A stretch of 64,000 nucleotides of DNA from Kribbella capetownensis (GCF_004331485.1 NZ_SJKD01000001.1:124001-188000); one strand, 5' to 3'. Shown: positions 53,333-61,900, counted from the first letter of the stretch. Notes: generated by a model not told the origin, from the letters alone. Translations and numbers: made by a program.

Positions 53333-54060
53333 TGCGTCAGCGTGCGGTCGAGTAAGGCGAAGAGCTCGGTGAAGTGGCGTTCGGCGGCGGGTTCGTCGTA
53401 CGCCGTGGTATCGGCCATGGTGTAGCCGTGGGCGGCGCCCGGGTAGACCTCGGCGCGGTGCCGGACGTCGGCGTCGGTGAGGGTCCGGTCGAGTTCGGCG
53501 ATCTGCTCAGGGGTCGCGTTGCGGTCGTTGTCCGCAAAGCCCAGGTAGACGTCGGCCGTGAGGTTCCCGGCGGTCAGGTGCGGGCTGTCGTCGCCGTCGG
53601 CGACCAGGCCGCCGACGTGGAAGCCGGCGAGCGCGGCGACGCGGTCCGGGTACGCCGCGGCGATCCGCCAGCCAACCCGTCCACCCATGCAGTAGCCGGT
53701 GATCGCGACCGGTCCGGGCGCGACGCGCTCCAAGGTGTCCAGGTAGACGCGGCCGTCACTGACAATCCGCTCGGGCGTCAGTTCGTTCATCATCGGCCGG
53801 ATCCGCGCGAACAGGCCCGGATCGCTGATCTCGTCCAGCGGGACCACGGGAGACCGGCCGGAGCGGTAGAAGACGTTCGGCGCGAGTACGACGTACCCGC
53901 GCTCGGCGATCCGATCCGCCATCCGCTCGATCTGCGGCCGCACGCCGTACGCGTCCATCACGAACAACACGCCTGGATGTTCTCCGCCGCCCGAGGGCCG
54001 AGCGAGGTAGGCGTCAGCAACGCCGTCGGACATGGTGATGTCGATCGTCTCGGACGCCAT
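53329..54060 (-). CDS. dienelactone hydrolase family protein
   Basis: A 243-residue alpha/beta hydrolase. The nucleophile is Cys in ITGYCMGGRVGW, the acid is probably Asp in LGFADNDRNATPEQ, and the His is in YPGAAHGYTMAD, the Cys-Asp-His triad of dienelactone hydrolases. Such enzymes open lactones from chlorocatechol breakdown or other lactones. It is the second gene after the phosphatase, nine bases apart, without aromatic-degradation genes nearby. Confidence 0.85.
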   Translation of the reverse strand: MASETIDITMSDGVADAYLARPSGGGEHPGVLFVMDAYGVRPQIERMADRIAERGYVVLAPNVFYRSGRSPVVPLDEISDPGLFARIRPMMNELTPERIVSDGRVYLDTLERVAPGPVAITGYCMGGRVGWRIAAAYPDRVAALAGFHVGGLVADGDDSPHLTAGNLTADVYLGFADNDRNATPEQIAELDRTLTDADVRHRAEVYPGAAHGYTMADTTAYDEPAAERHFTELFALLDRTLTH

Positions 54061-54069
54061 ATCCGCACC

Positions 54070-54729
54070 TTAGCCCTGCCGATCCGCCTGACCGAGGCGG
54101 GTGGTCAACGACGTCAGGTGGGTGGTGGTTGCGCCGGCTTGGATGACGTACGCGACGGGGCCGCCGTACTTGGTGTCCAGGTGGGCGAGGACCCGAAGGA
54201 TGGTTTCGGCGGTGGGGAGGTCGAAGCCGGGGCGGGATTCGGTGAGGTTGGTGATGGCGTAGTCGGCGGCGATGGCGTCGCGCGGTACGCCGATCAGGGC
54301 AAGCGTGAGGGCGGTGACGAGGCCGGTGCGGTCTTTGCCGGCGTGGCAGGTGAGTACGACTCCGCCCGGTGGAGCTTCGGCGATGGCTGTGATCGCGGAG
54401 GCGAAGCGGTCGGGGTAGTCGTCGATGAGGATCCGGTATTGCTCGAACAGTTCCGACGTGGAGACGTCCGGGTCGGCGGGGTCGGTGAGGGGGACGTTGA
54501 GCCAGCGGTCGTCGTGGGTGAACGGGGACGGGAACGTCTCGCACTCCCAGACACTGCGCAGGTCGACGATGCGACTCACACCTGCTGCACGCACGGCGGC
54601 GACGCCTGCGTCGGTGAGCTGATCGAGGTTGTCGCTGCGCACGAGTGCGCCGGCGCGGATCCGGCCGCCGTCGGTCAACGGCAGGCCGCCGAGGTCTCGT
54701 ACGTTGGTGCAGTTCGGCCAATCGAGCAC
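54070..54729 (-). CDS. tyrosine-protein phosphatase
   Basis: A 219-residue protein of the Tyr phosphatase family related to mycobacterial PtpB. TCHAGKDRTGLVTALTL holds the C(X)5R active-site loop. The start MLDWPNCTNVRDLGGLPLTDGG is the typical N-terminal NxRDLGG motif, and IVDLRSVWE is the Asp-containing segment. It may act on phosphotyrosine or on phosphoinositides, as shown for some relatives. It ends nine bases before the dienelactone hydrolase gene and starts five bases after the sigma factor stop. Confidence 0.88.
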   Translation of the reverse strand: MLDWPNCTNVRDLGGLPLTDGGRIRAGALVRSDNLDQLTDAGVAAVRAAGVSRIVDLRSVWECETFPSPFTHDDRWLNVPLTDPADPDVSTSELFEQYRILIDDYPDRFASAITAIAEAPPGGVVLTCHAGKDRTGLVTALTLALIGVPRDAIAADYAITNLTESRPGFDLPTAETILRVLAHLDTKYGGPVAYVIQAGATTTHLTSLTTRLGQADRQG

Positions 54730-54734
54730 GGCCG

Positions 54735-55748
54735 TCAGTCTAGGGTCCGGGGCAGGCCGAAGTACGGCGCGAGGGTTGTTTCGAAGTGGGTCAGTTCGTG
54801 GATGCGGGTGCCGGTGATGCCGATGACGAGCACGCCGACGATGTGCAGGGCTCCGGTGACCGGGTCGCGGATGTATTCGCCCCAGGCGGGTTGGCGATTC
54901 GCACCAACCGGGACCATCTTCGCGATCTCGCGGCGGTGTCCGGCGAGGACGGTGAAGAAGCGGTGGACGGCTTCGGTGCCGCCGTACTCGAACGGGAGCG
55001 GTGGCATCCGCACCCAGACGTCGTCGGTCATGAGTGCGAGCAGTGCGTCGACGTCCTGCGCGGTGAAGGCCGTGACGAAGCGCTCGACCAGATCAGGATC
55101 CTCGGGACCGCGCGTCGGCCGACCGGTCGACTGAGCGTCCATCGTCGTACGGGCTCGTTTGAGTGCGCTGTTGACGGCCGGCTCGGTCAGGCCAAGGATC
55201 TCAGCGGCTTCGCGAGCCCGATACCCGAGTACGTCGCGCAGCAGCAACACCGCGCGCTGGTTCGGCGGCAGCAGTTGTACGGCGGTCACGAACGCGAGCG
55301 AAATCGCCTCGCGGGACTCGTAGCGGGCCTCGGGCCCAGGGTCGTCGCCAGGCAGACCGTCGAGCAGCAGGTCGGGATACGGCTGCAGCCACGGGACCTC
55401 ACCCAGCCGCGAGGGCTCCGGTGGCGGCGTGACCGGGAACGGTGTCGCGGCCGGCGGTCGGCGTGACGACGATCGCAGTACGTTCAGGCAACGGTTGGTC
55501 GCGATCCGGTACAGCCAGGTCCGGATCGACGACCGGCCCTCGAACCCGTCCAGCCCGATCCATGCCGAGAGCAACGTTTCCTGCAACGCGTCCTCGGCGT
55601 CCTGCAACGATCCGAGCATGCGGTAGCAATGCACCTGCAACTCCCGGCGATGCGGCTCGACCAGCTCCGTGAATGCGTCCCGGTCCCCTGCCCGCGCGCG
55701 CTGCAACAACACTTTGTCCACCTCCATGTCGATACTGACACCGGCCAT
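54735..55748 (-). CDS. ECF sigma factor with C-terminal SnoaL-like domain
   Basis: A sigma-70 family protein of about 337 residues. Region 2 is visible (AFTELVEPHRRELQVHCYRMLG, DAEDALQETLLSAW), and region 4 (LPPNQRAVLLLRDVLGYRAREAAEILG). After about residue 205 comes a SnoaL-like domain (FVTAFTAQDVDALLALMTDDVW), which in this group regulates activity in place of an anti-sigma protein. The start is uncertain (ATG 55748, ATG 55727 or a TTG at 55787), none having a good ribosome site. The phosphatase and hydrolase genes follow closely, so they may be co-transcribed. Confidence 0.83.
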   Translation of the reverse strand: MAGVSIDMEVDKVLLQRARAGDRDAFTELVEPHRRELQVHCYRMLGSLQDAEDALQETLLSAWIGLDGFEGRSSIRTWLYRIATNRCLNVLRSSSRRPPAATPFPVTPPPEPSRLGEVPWLQPYPDLLLDGLPGDDPGPEARYESREAISLAFVTAVQLLPPNQRAVLLLRDVLGYRAREAAEILGLTEPAVNSALKRARTTMDAQSTGRPTRGPEDPDLVERFVTAFTAQDVDALLALMTDDVWVRMPPLPFEYGGTEAVHRFFTVLAGHRREIAKMVPVGANRQPAWGEYIRDPVTGALHIVGVLVIGITGTRIHELTHFETTLAPYFGLPRTLD

Positions 55749-55837
55749 GGACAGAACTGGTCGCTTCCCCAGCGACCACTTTCCCAAGCCCGCCCTGTCT
55801 GTCTCCTCAGCAGCCTCAACAAGCCCAACCAGACACC

Positions 55838-56035
55838 ATGCCGGAAGACCCCATCGCGGACCGGACCGTCCTGATCACCGGCGCCAATCGAGGCATCGGA
55901 CAGGCCCTGGTCGAGGAGGCGCTGCGCCGCGGCGCCTCCCGCGTGTACGCCGCACTTGCCGGACCGGTGGACACGCTCGCTGAGCTGGCCGGGCAGGGCA
56001 CAGCCCCGGCTGGGATGGCCGGGGCTGTGGAGTGG
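55838..56035 (+). pseudogene. short-chain dehydrogenase remnant
   Basis: ATG 55838 opens TVLITGANRGIGQALVEEAL, the cofactor-binding start of an SDR, and 30 residues later the sequence reads ALAGPVDTLAEL, which resembles the very end of many SDRs. About 200 central residues, including the catalytic Tyr-Lys, are absent. The frame then runs into the terminator hairpin and the convergent MFS gene. I read it as a gene whose core was deleted; the C-terminal match is from memory. Confidence 0.6.
55999..56029. terminator. perfect 12-base-pair hairpin between convergent units
   Basis: CACAGCCCCGGC at 55999-56010 and GCCGGGGCTGTG at 56018-56029 enclose a 7-base loop. It lies seven bases from the stop of the minus-strand MFS gene and probably ends its transcript. 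No U-tract is visible. Confidence 0.65.
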
Positions 56036-57460
56036 TTAGGCGGCGGCGGTGGCTTCGGTTAGTTGTTCTGAGGTGGGCTGGAGCTGGGGGGATGCCAGGG
56101 TCAGCAGAACGTTGGCTACGGCGAAGGCCGCGGCTACCAGGAGGCCGCGTTCGAAGCCGGCTTCCAGGGCCTGTTGCTGAGTGGCGCCGTGGGTCAGTTC
56201 GTTGGTGGTGTGGGTGATGGACAAGGTCGTGACGATGGCCAGACCCAGTGCACCGCCGACCTGGTACATCGCGTTGACCACACCGGAAGCTGCACCCGCC
56301 TCCTGCGGCTGTACTTCGGAGACAGCGGTGATCTGACCAGGTACGCCGACGCCGATGATGCCGAAGCCGAAGATGATGAACCCGGGGAGTAACTGGGAGA
56401 CGTAGCTGCCGGACGCGTCGGCCTGCGAGAGAAGCAGCAGACCAACCACACTCAGTACGGCGCCGGAGAGCTGCACGGTCCGCGTACCAACGCGCTGCAC
56501 GAGCTGCGAAGCCAGCACTGCCCCGACGATCGCCGCACCACCCATGGGCAGGAAGTGAACACCGGCGTCGAGCGCACTGTCTCCACGGACCTGCTGCAGG
56601 TAGATAGCAGTCAGGAAGAACATGGAGAGGAACCCAGCACCGTTCAGGGCAAGCGATGCGCTCGAAACACTCAACGCACGCGACCGGAACAGCCGCAGTG
56701 GCACCAGCGGAGCAGCAGACCGCCGTTCCACCACGACGAAGGAGATCAGCAGCGCCACTCCGGCGACCAGCACGCCGACCACCTCAAACGAGCCCCAACC
56801 AGCAGGCTCGGACCGCACCACGCCGTACACGATCGCCATCAGGCCAGCCGTACCGAGCACTGCGCCCAGCGTGTCGAACGTACGCCGTCCGGAGTGGTGC
56901 CGTACGTCGGGCACGAACACCGGAATGAGTGCGACCAGTGCGAGCACGATCGGCACGTTGACGAAGAACACCCACTGCCAGCTGAGCGAGTCGACCAGCA
57001 GACCGCCGGCCACGACGCCGAGCGTTCCACCGAGGCCGGCAAGACCGCCCCACACGCCCATCGCGATGTTCCGCTCCCGCCCGTGCGCGAACGTCATCGT
57101 CAGGATCGCCAGCGCCGCCGGCGACAGCAGCGCACCGCCGAGACCCTGTACGGCGCGCGCACCGATCAGGAACTCAGGCGAGTTGGACAACCCGGCCACC
57201 AGCGAGGTGACACCGAACAGCAGCAGCCCGCCGACGAACACCCGGCGCGGCCCGAGCAGGTCGGCCATCCGCCCGCCGAGCAGCAGGAAGCCGCCGAAGA
57301 GCAGGGTGTAGGCGTTGATGACCCACTGCAGGGAGTCGGCGGAGAAGTTCAGGTCCGCCTGGATGTGCGGCAGCGCGACGTTCACGATCGTCACGTCGAG
57401 CACCACGATGAACTGCGCTAGGGCCAGCACCGCCAGGGTGGCCCAGGGACTGCGTCGCAT
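56036..57460 (-). CDS. MFS transporter, DHA2 (EmrB/QacA) drug exporter family
   Basis: A 474-residue, about 14-helix exporter. FIVVLDVTIVNVALPHIQ in helix 1 and GGRMADLLGPRRVFVGG in loop 2-3 are the family signatures, and GGTLGVVAGGLLVDSLSWQW is motif C of antiporters. It is divergent from a TetR gene across 91 bases containing a palindrome, so it is almost surely controlled by that repressor and induced by its substrate. It is distinct from the exporter at 21825. Confidence 0.9.
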   Translation of the reverse strand: MRRSPWATLAVLALAQFIVVLDVTIVNVALPHIQADLNFSADSLQWVINAYTLLFGGFLLLGGRMADLLGPRRVFVGGLLLFGVTSLVAGLSNSPEFLIGARAVQGLGGALLSPAALAILTMTFAHGRERNIAMGVWGGLAGLGGTLGVVAGGLLVDSLSWQWVFFVNVPIVLALVALIPVFVPDVRHHSGRRTFDTLGAVLGTAGLMAIVYGVVRSEPAGWGSFEVVGVLVAGVALLISFVVVERRSAAPLVPLRLFRSRALSVSSASLALNGAGFLSMFFLTAIYLQQVRGDSALDAGVHFLPMGGAAIVGAVLASQLVQRVGTRTVQLSGAVLSVVGLLLLSQADASGSYVSQLLPGFIIFGFGIIGVGVPGQITAVSEVQPQEAGAASGVVNAMYQVGGALGLAIVTTLSITHTTNELTHGATQQQALEAGFERGLLVAAAFAVANVLLTLASPQLQPTSEQLTEATAAA

Positions 57461-57482
57461 GCCTACCTCACTCAGAACGAGA

Positions 57483-57544
57483 GTCTACGTTGTATGTATA
57501 CGCTGTATGCGTACCCTGTAGACGGTAGGTCTACGGTGTAAACT
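57483..57544. promoter_or_regulatory. TetR operator and divergent promoters
   Basis: GTAGAC-N5-GTCTAC at 57518-57534 is a 17-base inverted repeat lying just upstream of TAAACT at 57539-57544, the probable -10 of the TetR gene. GTCTACG occurs at 57483-57489 and 57529-57535, and TGTATG twice between them (57491 and 57504). On the minus strand TATACA near 57494-57499 can be the -10 of the exporter. One repressor could thus block both promoters. Confidence 0.6.
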
Positions 57545-57551
57545 TGTCAAC

Positions 57552-58223
57552 GTGATTGCCAAAGAACCCGTTCGCCGCCTGGATCCGGACAAGGTCGTCG
57601 ACAGCGCGCTGGCCCTCGCCGACGTGGAGGGACCGGCCGCGGTGACGCTCCGCCGTCTGGCGACCCAGCACAGCGTCACGCCGATGGCGCTGTACCGGCA
57701 CTTCAAGGACAAGGACGATCTGCTGGCCGCGCTCGGCGACCGGCTGCTCGCGGACGTCGTGCTGCCGGAGCCGACCGACGAACGGTGGGACCTGCAGCTG
57801 ACCGAGGTGCTGATGGCGTTCGTGACGGCGCTCCGTGCGCACCCGAAGCTGGCGGACCTCACGCTGACCCGGATCCTGGCCTCCGAGGCTGGGCTGGCGA
57901 TGTCCGAGCGGATCATGGAACTGCTCACCGAGGGCGGATTCTCGGCCGACGACGCGGCCGAGGTCGGCCGGCAGTCCGTCTGCTCGCTGATCTCCCTGGT
58001 GACCACCGACCCGATCACCCGCGAGGTGACTGACCCGGTCGCGCGCGAGGATTCCCTGCGGATGAAGCGTGCCGCCCTGGCCGCCCTGTCACCGCGGAAG
58101 TATCCGCTGATCACGGCCGCCGCCGACACGCTGATCTGCCCGACCTCGACCGACCGTTACTACGCCCTGGGGATCGACCTGGTGGTCGCCGGCATCTGCG
58201 GCGTACTGAAGAAGGAGCAGTAG
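57552..58223 (+). CDS. TetR family transcriptional regulator
   Basis: A 223-residue repressor. The helix-turn-helix is at about residues 24-60 (AVTLRRLATQHSVTPMALYRHFKDKDDL). The C-terminal ligand domain is of the TetR_C type (LTEVLMAFVTALRAHPKL). The start is GTG at 57552, and with a -10 box at 57539-57544 the transcript would begin at or next to it, so the mRNA is probably leaderless. It is divergent from the drug exporter that it should control, and is followed without gap by a GNAT gene. Confidence 0.88.
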   Translation: MIAKEPVRRLDPDKVVDSALALADVEGPAAVTLRRLATQHSVTPMALYRHFKDKDDLLAALGDRLLADVVLPEPTDERWDLQLTEVLMAFVTALRAHPKLADLTLTRILASEAGLAMSERIMELLTEGGFSADDAAEVGRQSVCSLISLVTTDPITREVTDPVAREDSLRMKRAALAALSPRKYPLITAAADTLICPTSTDRYYALGIDLVVAGICGVLKKEQ

Positions 58224-58817
58224 TTGGCACTCAGCGTCATGACCTACCTGCAGCAGCACAGCCCGGACGAGTTGATCGCGGCGCGGGAGCAGCCGGTGGA
58301 GATCAGGCGGGTCGAGGAGGTGTCACCGGAGTTCGCGCGGTACCTCTACACCGCGGTCGGCGGTCACTGGCACTGGATCGGCAAGCTCGGCTGGAACTGG
58401 GACCAGTGGGTCGACTGGCTGAGCCGCCCCGGCTTCGAGACCTACGTCCCGTGGGCCGGCGGCATCCCGGCCGGGTACGTCGCGATGCGCGGGGTCGGCA
58501 GCGAGGTCGAGATCGAGAACTTCGGACTGCTGCGCGGATTCATCGGCCGCGGGCTCGGCGGCCACCTGCTGACGGTCGGCCTGCGGAACGCCTGGACCCT
58601 GCACGAGCGGCACGAGAGCGTCGACCCGATCACCCGCGTCTGGGTGAACACGAACACGCTCGACGGTCCGGCCGCGCTGGCCAACTACCAGGCCCGCGGC
58701 CTGAAGCCGTACAAGACAGTGGAAGAGGAACGCCCCGACGGCGACGGCCCGTCGCCCGGTCCGTGGCCGGGCTGGTCCGGCCCGCCCGGCGTGGTGCGCG
58801 AGGTTCCGGCGGGCTGA
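58224..58817 (+). CDS. GNAT family N-acetyltransferase
   Basis: A 197-residue acetyltransferase. VPWAGGIPAGYVAM and FIGRGLGGHLLTVGLRNAW carry the acetyl-CoA loop (GxGxGGxL-like), and VNTNTLDGPAALANYQARGL is the usual C-terminal segment. It starts with TTG at 58224 directly after the TetR stop, with AAGGAG at 58212-58217 at good spacing. It is co-transcribed with the repressor, so it may modify the same toxic compound that the MFS protein exports. Confidence 0.83.
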   Translation: MALSVMTYLQQHSPDELIAAREQPVEIRRVEEVSPEFARYLYTAVGGHWHWIGKLGWNWDQWVDWLSRPGFETYVPWAGGIPAGYVAMRGVGSEVEIENFGLLRGFIGRGLGGHLLTVGLRNAWTLHERHESVDPITRVWVNTNTLDGPAALANYQARGLKPYKTVEEERPDGDGPSPGPWPGWSGPPGVVREVPAG

Positions 58818-58871
58818 CGGCGTTACGCTCCCGGCACGGACAGTGATACCGATCCTCACGGAGGTAGACCG

Positions 58872-59057
58872 ATGGCGGGGAAGTTCGAGCTGTACAAGGA
58901 CAAGTCGGGCGAGTTCCGGTTCCGGCTCAAGGCCGGCAACGGCGAGGTGATCGCGACCAGCAGCGAGAGCTACTCGAGCAAGGCCGCGGCGATGAACGGC
59001 ATCGAGTCGATCAAGAAGAACGCCGCCGAGGCGAACGTCGACGACCAGACGTCCTGA
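58872..59057 (+). CDS. YegP family protein (DUF1508)
   Basis: A 61-residue protein of one DUF1508 unit: FELYKDKSGEFRFRLKAGNG with SESYSSKAAAMNGIESIK. The family is widespread and of unknown role; larger members have two units. ACGGAGGTAG supplies a strong ribosome binding site. A long terminator hairpin follows at once, so it is probably a single-gene unit with a high transcript level. Confidence 0.85.
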   Translation: MAGKFELYKDKSGEFRFRLKAGNGEVIATSSESYSSKAAAMNGIESIKKNAAEANVDDQTS

Positions 59058-59070
59058 AACCCACAGAAAC

Positions 59071-59103
59071 AAGGGGTTCTCCACACCCTGTGGAGAACCC
59101 CTT
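59071..59103. terminator. bidirectional terminator
   Basis: A perfect 15-base stem, 59071-59085 with 59089-59103, has a 3-base loop. It is extended by CCACAG (59061-59066) and CTGTGG (59105-59110) outside. It separates the YegP gene from the convergent YciI gene. Confidence 0.8.
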
Positions 59104-59117
59104 GCTGTGGGCAAGCG

Positions 59118-59480
59118 TCAGAGGCCTTCCTCGAACACGACCGGCCGGACCTCGACGCCCAGGCCCTCGATCGCGGCGTCCGGGATCATCGCGGCCAACT
59201 CGTAGGCCCGCTCCGCCGACGCGACGTCGACCAGGTAGTAGCCGCCGAGGAACTCCTTCGCCTCGACGAACGGCCCGTCCGTCACCGCCGGTACGCCGCC
59301 GCGGACCGTGACCACCGCGGACTTGGGCGGCTCGGCCAGCGCGACCGTGCTGTGGAACTCGCCCGACGCCTTCATGGCCGCCATCACCTTCTGGTGCCCG
59401 GCGCCGATCGCCTGCTGCTCCTCTTCACTCAGCGCGGCGAGAACGTCGGGGTTGATGTTCATGATCAGCAGGTACTTCAC
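59118..59480 (-). CDS. YciI family protein
   Basis: A 120-residue protein with the YCII/DGPF fold: MKYLLIMNINPDVLAALSEEEQQ at the start, and VTDGPFVEAKEFLGGYYLVD with the DGPF motif. Members are small dimers, sometimes fused to sigma factors, of unknown activity. GTG at 59480 has GGAGAG upstream. The frame continues upstream without family-like sequence. It is divergent from the PLP lyase gene. Confidence 0.85.
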   Translation of the reverse strand: MKYLLIMNINPDVLAALSEEEQQAIGAGHQKVMAAMKASGEFHSTVALAEPPKSAVVTVRGGVPAVTDGPFVEAKEFLGGYYLVDVASAERAYELAAMIPDAAIEGLGVEVRPVVFEEGL

Positions 59481-59574
59481 AATCTCTCCTTCACCACAGC
59501 CCCCGGTGCGGGAGCCTCTCGTCGATGAGTACGGAGCCGCCCGGACGATCTTGACATCGCGATAGCGTCGCCCC

Positions 59575-60537
59575 ATGGCCGAGCTGAGTCTCACAGATGT
59601 CCGGGCCGCCGCCGAGCGCATCGCCGGGGTCGCCCACCGTACGCCGGTCCTCACCTCGAGGACACTGGACGAGCGGGTCGGAGCGCACGTCTTCCTCAAG
59701 GCGGAGAACTTCCAGCGGATCGGCGCGTTCAAGTTCCGCGGCGCCTACAACGCGGTCAGCCGGTTGTCCGCCGACCAGCTCCAGCACGGCGTGGCGGCGT
59801 ACTCGTCGGGGAATCACGCGCAGGCCGTCGCCCTCGCGGCCCGGATCGCGGGGACGGCCGCGGTGATCCTGATGCCCGAGGACGCTCCCCCGACGAAGCT
59901 CGCGGCCACCCGTGGGTACGGCGCCGAGGTGGTCACGTACGACCGGTACACGCAGGACCGGGCCGCCCTGGCCAAGGAGTTGGCCGCCGAACGCGGACTC
60001 ACGCTGATCCCGCCGTACGACCACTACGACGTGATGGCCGGGCAGGGGACGGTCGCACTGGAGCTGATCGAGGAGGTCGGCCGGCTCGGCGCGCTCCTGG
60101 TGCCGGTCGGCGGCGGTGGGTTGATGGCCGGCTGCGCGACCGCGGCGTCACAGCTGTCGCCGGGGATCCGGATGATCGGCGTGGAGCCGGAGGCCGGCGA
60201 TGACCATGCCCGTTCCCTGACCGCGGGCGAGCGGGTGGAGATCGACGTACCGCGGACGATCGCTGACGGGCAGGCGATCTCCTCACCCGGCGAGCTGACG
60301 TTCGCGGTGAACCGGCGGCTGGTGGACCGCTTCGAGCTGGTCAGCGACGACGAGATCGTGGCCGCGATGGCGTTCGCGTTCGAACGGCTGAAGATCGTGC
60401 TGGAGCCGAGCGGGGCCAGCGCGCTGGCGGCCTTGCTGGCCGGGCGGATCCAGGGGCTGCCCGAGCGCGTCGGGGTGGTGCTGTCCGGCGGGAACGTGGG
60501 GCTGGACCGGTTCCGCGAGCTGCTCGGAGATAGCTGA
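59575..60537 (+). CDS. threonine/serine dehydratase-like PLP enzyme
   Basis: A 320-residue fold-type II PLP enzyme. FKFRGAYNAV carries the PLP lysine, SSGNHAQAVALAARIAG the phosphate-site Asn, and VPVGGGGLMAGCATAA the glycine-rich phosphate loop. Length and lack of a regulatory ACT domain fit serine racemase or threo-3-hydroxyaspartate dehydratase more than biosynthetic threonine deaminase. Substrate preference is not determined by the motifs. It is a single-gene unit. Confidence 0.85.
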   Translation: MAELSLTDVRAAAERIAGVAHRTPVLTSRTLDERVGAHVFLKAENFQRIGAFKFRGAYNAVSRLSADQLQHGVAAYSSGNHAQAVALAARIAGTAAVILMPEDAPPTKLAATRGYGAEVVTYDRYTQDRAALAKELAAERGLTLIPPYDHYDVMAGQGTVALELIEEVGRLGALLVPVGGGGLMAGCATAASQLSPGIRMIGVEPEAGDDHARSLTAGERVEIDVPRTIADGQAISSPGELTFAVNRRLVDRFELVSDDEIVAAMAFAFERLKIVLEPSGASALAALLAGRIQGLPERVGVVLSGGNVGLDRFRELLGDS

Positions 60538-60604
60538 ATGCGCAAGCATCTTAGGCTGCCCTGTGTACTCGCTGTGCCCGTTGTCACAGAAAGCCACGAT
60601 GGAA

Positions 60605-60620
60605 TGTGACCGGGGTCATA
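60605..60620. promoter_or_regulatory. CRP-like binding site upstream of the riboswitch
   Basis: TGTGACCGGGGTCATA matches the TGTGA-N6-TCACA consensus at nine of ten positions. In other actinobacteria cell-wall lysis genes with c-di-AMP riboswitches are also under CRP control. It is about 150 bases before the possible -10 box (TATACA at 60769-60774), which is rather far. Confidence 0.4.
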
Positions 60621-60816
60621 TCAAGCCGCTGATTTGGCGTCTGCGCCCCGCTCAGACACGCTCAGGACGCCTGGTGTTCACGCCAACTCCCTGATCCGTC
60701 AGAGAGCCACTGAGGGCCTTTCCGGAGGGTGTCTGTGGATCTGAGGGTTTGCGTCGTGATCGTTCTGTTATACAGTCGTCGGCGGTTCGGTAAACAACAC
60801 GGACCGCACATGTGTC

Positions 60817-60992
60817 AACGCCGAGCTCTGCCAGGCACTTGTGCTCCCCTCGAAGAACCATGGCAGAGGTGGGGGACCCAGGAAGTTGGGTCTCGACCGT
60901 GAGTGGTCGAAACCCTGGGGTGAAGTCCGCGGGAGCGGACCGGGCGATGATTCCCAGCCCGAACCCGACAGCTAACTTCACAGGCGTCGGGA
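60817..60992 (+). promoter_or_regulatory. ydaO-type cyclic di-AMP riboswitch
   Basis: The region reads like the ydaO aptamer: a start helix near ACGCCGAG, a GC stem with TGGCAGAGG and GGGGGACCCAG, then CTGGGGTGAAGTCCG, a second arm with GGGCGATGATTCCCAGCCCG, and the closing CCGACAGCTAACTTCACAGG-CGTCGGG. These are the conserved blocks of the class and it lies directly before the NlpC/P60 gene. Binding of c-di-AMP usually turns expression off. TATACA at 60769-60774 is the likely -10 box. Confidence 0.88.
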
Positions 60993-60999
60993 GACAACC

Positions 61000-61854
61000 A
61001 TGCCCGTCACTGCCCGACGGACGTCGCTTTCGCGCGCCGTCAGCCAGCCCAGCGAGGCCAGTATCGTCCGGCCCACCGGCCGGACCCTCGCCAAACACCG
61101 CAAGCCCACCAAGTCCGGCGCACCCCGGGCGGCCGCAGCAGTTCTGTCGGTCGGTCTTGCTGTCGGCGGTGGAGCCGCGATCAGCGTCACCACCAGCCCG
61201 GCGCCCGCTTCGGCGGCCACCACCACCCTGACCCCGGCCCAGATCCGCGGCAACGCGCCGATCAACAGCCACCCGTACCTCCGGTTCAGGGACAAGGGCA
61301 AGACGGTCTCGTACGTGCAGCGTGCCCTGCACCTCGGACCGGATGGCTACTTCGGCACCAGCACGGTCAACACCCTGGCCAAGTTCCAGCGCTCCTGGGG
61401 CATTCGTGTCACCGGCTACACGGACCCGAAGACCTGGGGCCGGCTCACCTGGGCCGCGAAGCACAAGGTCCTGTGGGGTCCGTACGGCAAGAGCACCACG
61501 ACGACCTTCCGGGCCAAGGTGCTCAAGGAGGCCGCGAAGCTGAAGGGCACCCCGTACCGCTACGGCGGCACCACCCCGCGCGGCTTCGACTGCTCCGGCT
61601 ACACCGGCTACGTCTACAAGAAGGCCGGCAAGAAGCTGCCGCGTACGTCGCGAGCGCAGTACTCCGCGACCAAGCACATCAGCCGCAAGTCCGCGAAGCC
61701 GGGTGACCTCGTCTTCTTCAAGAGCGGTGGCGGCAGCGTGTACCACGTCGGCATCTACGCCGGCGGCAACCTGCTGTGGCACGCCTCGAAGCCGGGCCGC
61801 CCGGTCGCCAAGGCGAAGATCTGGACCAGCAGCGTGGCCTTCGGCCGCGTCTGA
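61000..61854 (+). CDS. NlpC/P60 family peptidoglycan endopeptidase with peptidoglycan-binding domain
   Basis: A 284-residue exported protein. The signal segment (AAAAVLSVGLAVGGGAAI) follows an unusually long basic N-terminus of about 45 residues. A PG_binding_1 domain (about 90-145; GPDGYFGTSTVNTLAKFQ) leads to the NlpC/P60 domain with Cys in FDCSGYTGYVY and His in YHVGIYAGG, and WHASKPG near the end. It cuts stem peptides in the wall. It is under a c-di-AMP riboswitch, as are resuscitation and lytic enzymes in related bacteria. GGGAGAC is the ribosome site. Confidence 0.9.
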   Translation: MPVTARRTSLSRAVSQPSEASIVRPTGRTLAKHRKPTKSGAPRAAAAVLSVGLAVGGGAAISVTTSPAPASAATTTLTPAQIRGNAPINSHPYLRFRDKGKTVSYVQRALHLGPDGYFGTSTVNTLAKFQRSWGIRVTGYTDPKTWGRLTWAAKHKVLWGPYGKSTTTTFRAKVLKEAAKLKGTPYRYGGTTPRGFDCSGYTGYVYKKAGKKLPRTSRAQYSATKHISRKSAKPGDLVFFKSGGGSVYHVGIYAGGNLLWHASKPGRPVAKAKIWTSSVAFGRV

Positions 61855-61900
61855 GTCCGACCCGTCAGCGTCTCCTCCCCCACGGGCGCCGCTGACCCCG

